This document shows positions 61,222 to 64,000 of a stretch of DNA of 64,000 bases, in pieces. A program made the translations under genes and the position numbers. Location: contig VGHK01000007.1 in NCBI GenBank assembly GCA_016868305.1, positions 1 through 64,000 of the forward strand. The letters are read 5' to 3'. The stretch's first letter is position 1; the number at the start of each line of letters is the position of its first letter. This DNA is from Betaproteobacteria bacterium (GTDB lineage: Bacteria > Pseudomonadota > Gammaproteobacteria > Burkholderiales > Burkholderiaceae_A). The notes beneath the pieces are model-generated. The model was not told the origin of the DNA. It worked only from the letters and a program-made list of their open reading frames with translations, and ran no database searches.

Positions 61222-61507
61222 GGTAGGTCTCACCGGTTCCCTCACCTCGCCTACTCGCCTACCTTCGCTGTTTTTGTTGTTCGCGCTTGGATCGGCCGGC
61301 GCGTCGGTTCCGACAGCCCCACCCTTTCCTGCTTTTTTCTTTTGCTAGCGTTCCTCTTAGTAACCCTCCAAAGGCCGCTTTCACTGGCCCAAAGCAGCCC
61401 GGCCAAAGGACAAACCCCAATGCCTTCAGCCTGCTAAAGATTTCAAGGCTCTCTCCGATTCTGCTTATGTAGGACGTTTAATCCGACCATAAGAAAAGGA
61501 CAAAGCT
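61222..61507 (+). promoter_or_regulatory. Gap between gene Y and fliS
   Basis: 286 bp. The only clear element is the fliS sigma-28 promoter at 61435-61461. The first 200 bp hold pyrimidine-rich stretches and a short GTCGG/CCGAC hairpin with no T-run nearby; I see no gene. Confidence 0.6.
61435..61461 (+). promoter_or_regulatory. Sigma-28 promoter of fliS
   Basis: TAAAGATT, 11 nt, TCCGATTC: one base off in the -35 and three in the -10. It gives a 40-nt leader with AAAAGGA before fliS. Confidence 0.75.
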
Positions 61508-61936
61508 ATGCGCCCGATGAAGCGAGGAATCGACAGCTACGGTGAGGTAAAGGTCTCCACTGGTGTGGCTACCGCCGACAGTGTGCAGTTGATTCAGATG
61601 TTATTTGACGGGCTCATTGAAAGCTTACGGGCCGCAGAGGGGCAAATCACCCGCGGTGCCATCGAGGAAAAATCCCGCAGCCTCGCCCGCGCCGGAAAGA
61701 TCGTGCTAGGCCTTCAGAGCGCGCTTAATTTCGAATCTGGTGGCGAGATCGCCCGCAACCTTGATGAGCTCTACGGCTATGTCACCCGCCGCCTGCTGCA
61801 TGTCAATCTGCACAACGACCTTGAGGCACTCAAAGAAGTCTATGGCCTCATGGCAGAGATTCAGAGTGCCTGGTCTACCGTGCCCAGCATGCTGGAGGGT
61901 CGCAGGGCTGAGCCAGGTATGCGGCTTGCCTCGTAA
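61508..61936 (+). CDS. fliS: Flagellin export chaperone FliS
   Basis: 142 aa. Helical bundle typical of FliS: DSVQLIQMLFDGLIESLRAA (about 27-46), ARNLDELYGYVTRRLLHVNL and LKEVYGLMAEIQSAW. It holds flagellin unfolded in the cytoplasm for export. It is detached from fliD, unlike many genomes, but keeps its own sigma-28 promoter and terminator. Confidence 0.93.
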   Translation: MRPMKRGIDSYGEVKVSTGVATADSVQLIQMLFDGLIESLRAAEGQITRGAIEEKSRSLARAGKIVLGLQSALNFESGGEIARNLDELYGYVTRRLLHVNLHNDLEALKEVYGLMAEIQSAWSTVPSMLEGRRAEPGMRLAS

Positions 61937-61959
61937 ACCAAAGCCTCTGTAATTAGGGT

Positions 61960-61988
61960 AAAAAACCCGGCAAGGCCGGGTTTTTTTA
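61960..61988. terminator. Bidirectional terminator after fliS
   Basis: Stem AAAAAACCCGGC/GCCGGGTTTTTT with loop AAG and a T-run. It ends fliS and the converging glutamate-synthase-like gene. Confidence 0.95.
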
Positions 61989-61992
61989 TGGG

Positions 61993-63630
61993 CTAGACCG
62001 ATCGCGGTAAAGGCCCAAACCGCTCGGCGCTTGCAAGAGGCCAGTGGGTCTTAAACGGCTCGGGCAGCGACTGGGTGTCTGCGGCATTGGCATTCGCGTG
62101 CAGCGTGCCAATAGGCAGGTTCAGAATCGTGGAACGTAAGGGAACCGCCCCGCCAGACTTGTCACGGGTCATGATCAGGTCAGAGGTAATCTGCCGGGGG
62201 TGGGTCAGACCAGCTGCCCCCATCATCTCTGCCAGGTTCTTTAAAGTATTGCCATGGAAGTTGGCAACCCGTGCCGCCTTATCTGTCACCACCAATGCCT
62301 TCTGCCTAAGGGGGTCTTGAGTTGCCACGCCGGTAGGACAGTGGTCGGTATGACAGCTCCGCGACTGAATGCAGCCCAGGGCAAACATGAATCCTCGCGC
62401 GGAGTTGCACCAGTCGGCCCCCAAGGCCATGCACCGGGCAATGTCAAAGGCCGAAGTAACCTTTCCTGAGGCACCGATCTTCACCTGGTCCCGCAGGCCT
62501 GCCCCGACCATGGTCATGTGCACCAGGCGAAGACCATCGCGCATGGGCATGCCCATGTGGTCTGCAAACTCCACCGGGGCCGCCCCCGTGCCGCCCTCTG
62601 AGCCATCGACCACAATGAAGTCTGGAAAGATGTCGGACTTCTGCATGGCCTTGACTACCCCAAACCACTCATGCACCTGCCCTATGCAGAGTTTGAATCC
62701 CACAGGCTTACCCCCTGAGAGTTCACGAAGCTGGGCAATGAATGACAAGAGCTCTACGGGCGTAGAGAAGGCCGAGTGATGGGCGGGGGAGACACAGTCT
62801 TTCCCCATGGGCACGCCACGCGCCTCGGCAATCTCGGCATTGACCTTGGCCGCAGGCAATACGCCACCATGGCCTGGCTTTGCCCCCTGGGAGACCTTGA
62901 TCTCGATCATTTTCACCTGGGGATCCTTGGCCTGTTCGGCAAACCGCTGCGGGTCAAACCGCCCTTCGGAATCACGACAGCCGAAATAGCCCGAACCGAT
63001 CTCCCATATGAGGTCTCCGCCATGCTTGCGATGGTGCACCGACATGCTGCCCTCGCCCGTGTCGTGGGCGAAGCCGCCCTGCGCGGCCCCTTTGTTTAGC
63101 GCCAGGATGGCATTTGCGGAGAGTGAGCCAAAGCTCATCGCAGAGATGTTGAACACCGAGATCGAGTAGGGCTGCCTGCAGTCCTTGCCCCCGACCTGTA
63201 CGCGCAGGTCTGTGGGCTCGACGTGAATGGGCCCCATCGAGTGGGCAAGCCACTCGGTGTTCACGGTGTACAGGTCTTCGATCGTGCCAAAGCCAGACTT
63301 GTCATTTTGCACCTTTGACCGGGCATAGACCAGTGCACGCTGCTTGCGGGAGAAGGGAAGCTTCTCGGCATCACTCTCAATGAAGTACTGGCGAATCTCT
63401 GGCCGAATAGACTCCAGGGCATAGCGCAGCCGGCCGGTCATGGGGTAGTTGCGGCGCACGGCCTGGGCGGTCTGGGTAATGTCTTTGACACCAAGATAGA
63501 AAAGCACCAGGCCCAGGATGCTCAACAGCGGGTGCACAAAGTGGCCAACCAGCGCTAAAACGCCAGCCCCCCACCATGGCCAGTAGCGCAGGTGTAGATA
63601 GTGCAAGGGATTGGCGGTGTTCGTAGTCAT
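61993..63630 (-). CDS. FMN-binding glutamate synthase-family protein
   Basis: 545 aa. An N-terminal membrane-like segment (WWGAGVLALVGHFVHPLLSI) precedes the glutamate synthase central FMN domain: GAKPGHGGVLPAAKV, SPAHHSAFSTPVELLSF, DGSEGGTGAAPVEF and the iron-sulfur cysteines in CIQSRSCHTDHCPTGV (C-x5-C-x4-C). It lacks the glutaminase and other GltB domains. Substrate unknown; such proteins are membrane-associated glutamate-synthase relatives. Not part of the flagellar set. AAAGGAG precedes the ATG. Confidence 0.88.
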   Translation of the reverse strand: MTTNTANPLHYLHLRYWPWWGAGVLALVGHFVHPLLSILGLVLFYLGVKDITQTAQAVRRNYPMTGRLRYALESIRPEIRQYFIESDAEKLPFSRKQRALVYARSKVQNDKSGFGTIEDLYTVNTEWLAHSMGPIHVEPTDLRVQVGGKDCRQPYSISVFNISAMSFGSLSANAILALNKGAAQGGFAHDTGEGSMSVHHRKHGGDLIWEIGSGYFGCRDSEGRFDPQRFAEQAKDPQVKMIEIKVSQGAKPGHGGVLPAAKVNAEIAEARGVPMGKDCVSPAHHSAFSTPVELLSFIAQLRELSGGKPVGFKLCIGQVHEWFGVVKAMQKSDIFPDFIVVDGSEGGTGAAPVEFADHMGMPMRDGLRLVHMTMVGAGLRDQVKIGASGKVTSAFDIARCMALGADWCNSARGFMFALGCIQSRSCHTDHCPTGVATQDPLRQKALVVTDKAARVANFHGNTLKNLAEMMGAAGLTHPRQITSDLIMTRDKSGGAVPLRSTILNLPIGTLHANANAADTQSLPEPFKTHWPLASAERFGPLPRSV

Positions 63631-63897
63631 AACTGTCTCCTTTGTTATTACCCCTTAGTAGGGCTTGTTTTTGCTTAGCCGTTTTCTCGTTATGCGGCTA
63701 GTGCCTGATTATCCACAAATAATCCCTGGGTCTACCATTGGTATTTCGACTATCCGATAGGGCTCAGACTGGGCAGTCCGTCGCTTGAGGAGATTGGTCT
63801 TCGTCTAGGGCGGGTTCTAGACAGTCGTGTTGCTTTGCGGTAGTTTTTCTCATGCCGCACACAGATACGGTTTTCTTGGATAGCAGGGAGACAGACA
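63631..63897. other. Divergent gap before the last gene
   Basis: 267 bp, AT-richer than its neighbours. It holds the ribosome-binding sites of the two flanking genes. I see no confident promoter, hairpin or RNA gene. Confidence 0.4.
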
Positions 63898-64000
63898 ATG
63901 GACTGGCAGCCGTACATTAAAGCCAGCTGGGAGCTGGTGGTGCAGGCCGAAGGGCGTACCAAGGTAATGCTCGATAACGACCTTGAGGCCTACCTTGTGC
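63898..64000 (+). CDS. Start of an unrecognised gene, cut by the window end
   Basis: ATG 63898 opens a frame running off the window (34 codons seen). It begins MDWQPYIKASWELVVQAEGR. AGGGAG lies 7 nt upstream. No family can be named from so short a piece. Confidence 0.5.
   Translation, partial: MDWQPYIKASWELVVQAEGRTKVMLDNDLEAYLV

Noticed and set aside
1-64000. CRISPR array, insertion sequence, tRNA or rRNA gene
   Set aside because: No regularly spaced identical repeats, transposase motifs, terminal inverted repeats, or RNA gene signatures were seen when reading both strands; the only regular arrays are within coding sequences.

Overview
This 64 kb window is almost entirely a polar-type flagellar chromosome region of a Gram-negative proteobacterium. 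P-ring and L-ring genes and the outer-membrane lipoproteins FlgH and FlgP prove the two-membrane envelope. Sigma-54 control, FlhF/FlhG, a PomAB-like stator and H-ring-type genes (flgP, flgT) point to a single polar flagellum. The gene set looks beta- or gamma-proteobacterial (Burkholderiales-like), but nothing here fixes the genus. Flagellar genes are moderately GC-rich; the glycan genes at the left end are AT-richer.

Layout. (1) 69-10499, plus strand: a pseudaminic-acid-type nonulosonate cluster (pseC, pseB, methyltransferase, ATP-grasp, methyltransferase, pseI, pseG, SpsF-like cytidylyltransferase, FAD oxidoreductase, AT-rich unknown). No PseH-type acetyltransferase is visible. (2) 10507-12189, minus: a TPR plus glycosyltransferase protein resembling Caulobacter FlmG, facing the sugar cluster and next to fliC. 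(3) 12274-32709, minus: fliC, flaG, fliD, then flgLKJIHGFEDCB read backwards, and a LysM-transglycosylase. FlgK (1485 aa), FlgE (1017 aa) and FliC (719 aa) are strongly enlarged. (4) 32788-34496, plus: flgA, flgM, flgN. (5) 34524-38697, minus: flhB-tail paralogue, second FliK-like gene, LysM protein, flgT, flgP. (6) 38836-42817: a sigma-54 activator lacking a sensory domain, a lipoprotein, motA/pomA and an extended motB/pomB. (7) 42984-54322, minus: fliK-L-M-N-O-P-Q-R-flhB, with three unrecognised genes at the operon tail, one carrying 13-residue Asp-Arg repeats. (8) 54644-61936, plus: flhA, flhF, flhG, fliA, two related unknown genes, fliS. (9) 61993-64000: a glutamate-synthase-like FMN protein and the start of an unknown gene. 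fliE-fliJ and the chemotaxis genes are not in the window.

Regulation can be read from the DNA. GG-N10-GC (sigma-54) promoters precede flmG, flgG, flgB, the LysM-transglycosylase, flgA, fliK and flhA. TAAAG-type -35 and GCCGAT-type -10 boxes separated by 11 nt (sigma-28) precede fliC, flaG, fliD, flgP, flgM, motA and fliS. This is a classical hierarchy: hook-basal-body, export and flagellin-glycosylation genes early, filament, stator and H-ring genes late. Three sigma-54 promoters (flmG, LysM-transglycosylase, flgA) sit so close to their start codons that leaderless mRNAs are predicted. Several terminators directly abut the next promoter, and at fliD the sigma-28 -35 box forms the loop of the upstream terminator.

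The best candidates for undescribed biology are the three-gene tail of the fliK-flhB operon, the paralogous pair between fliA and fliS, the atypical nonulosonate cluster, the enlarged axial proteins, and the leaderless sigma-54 arrangement.
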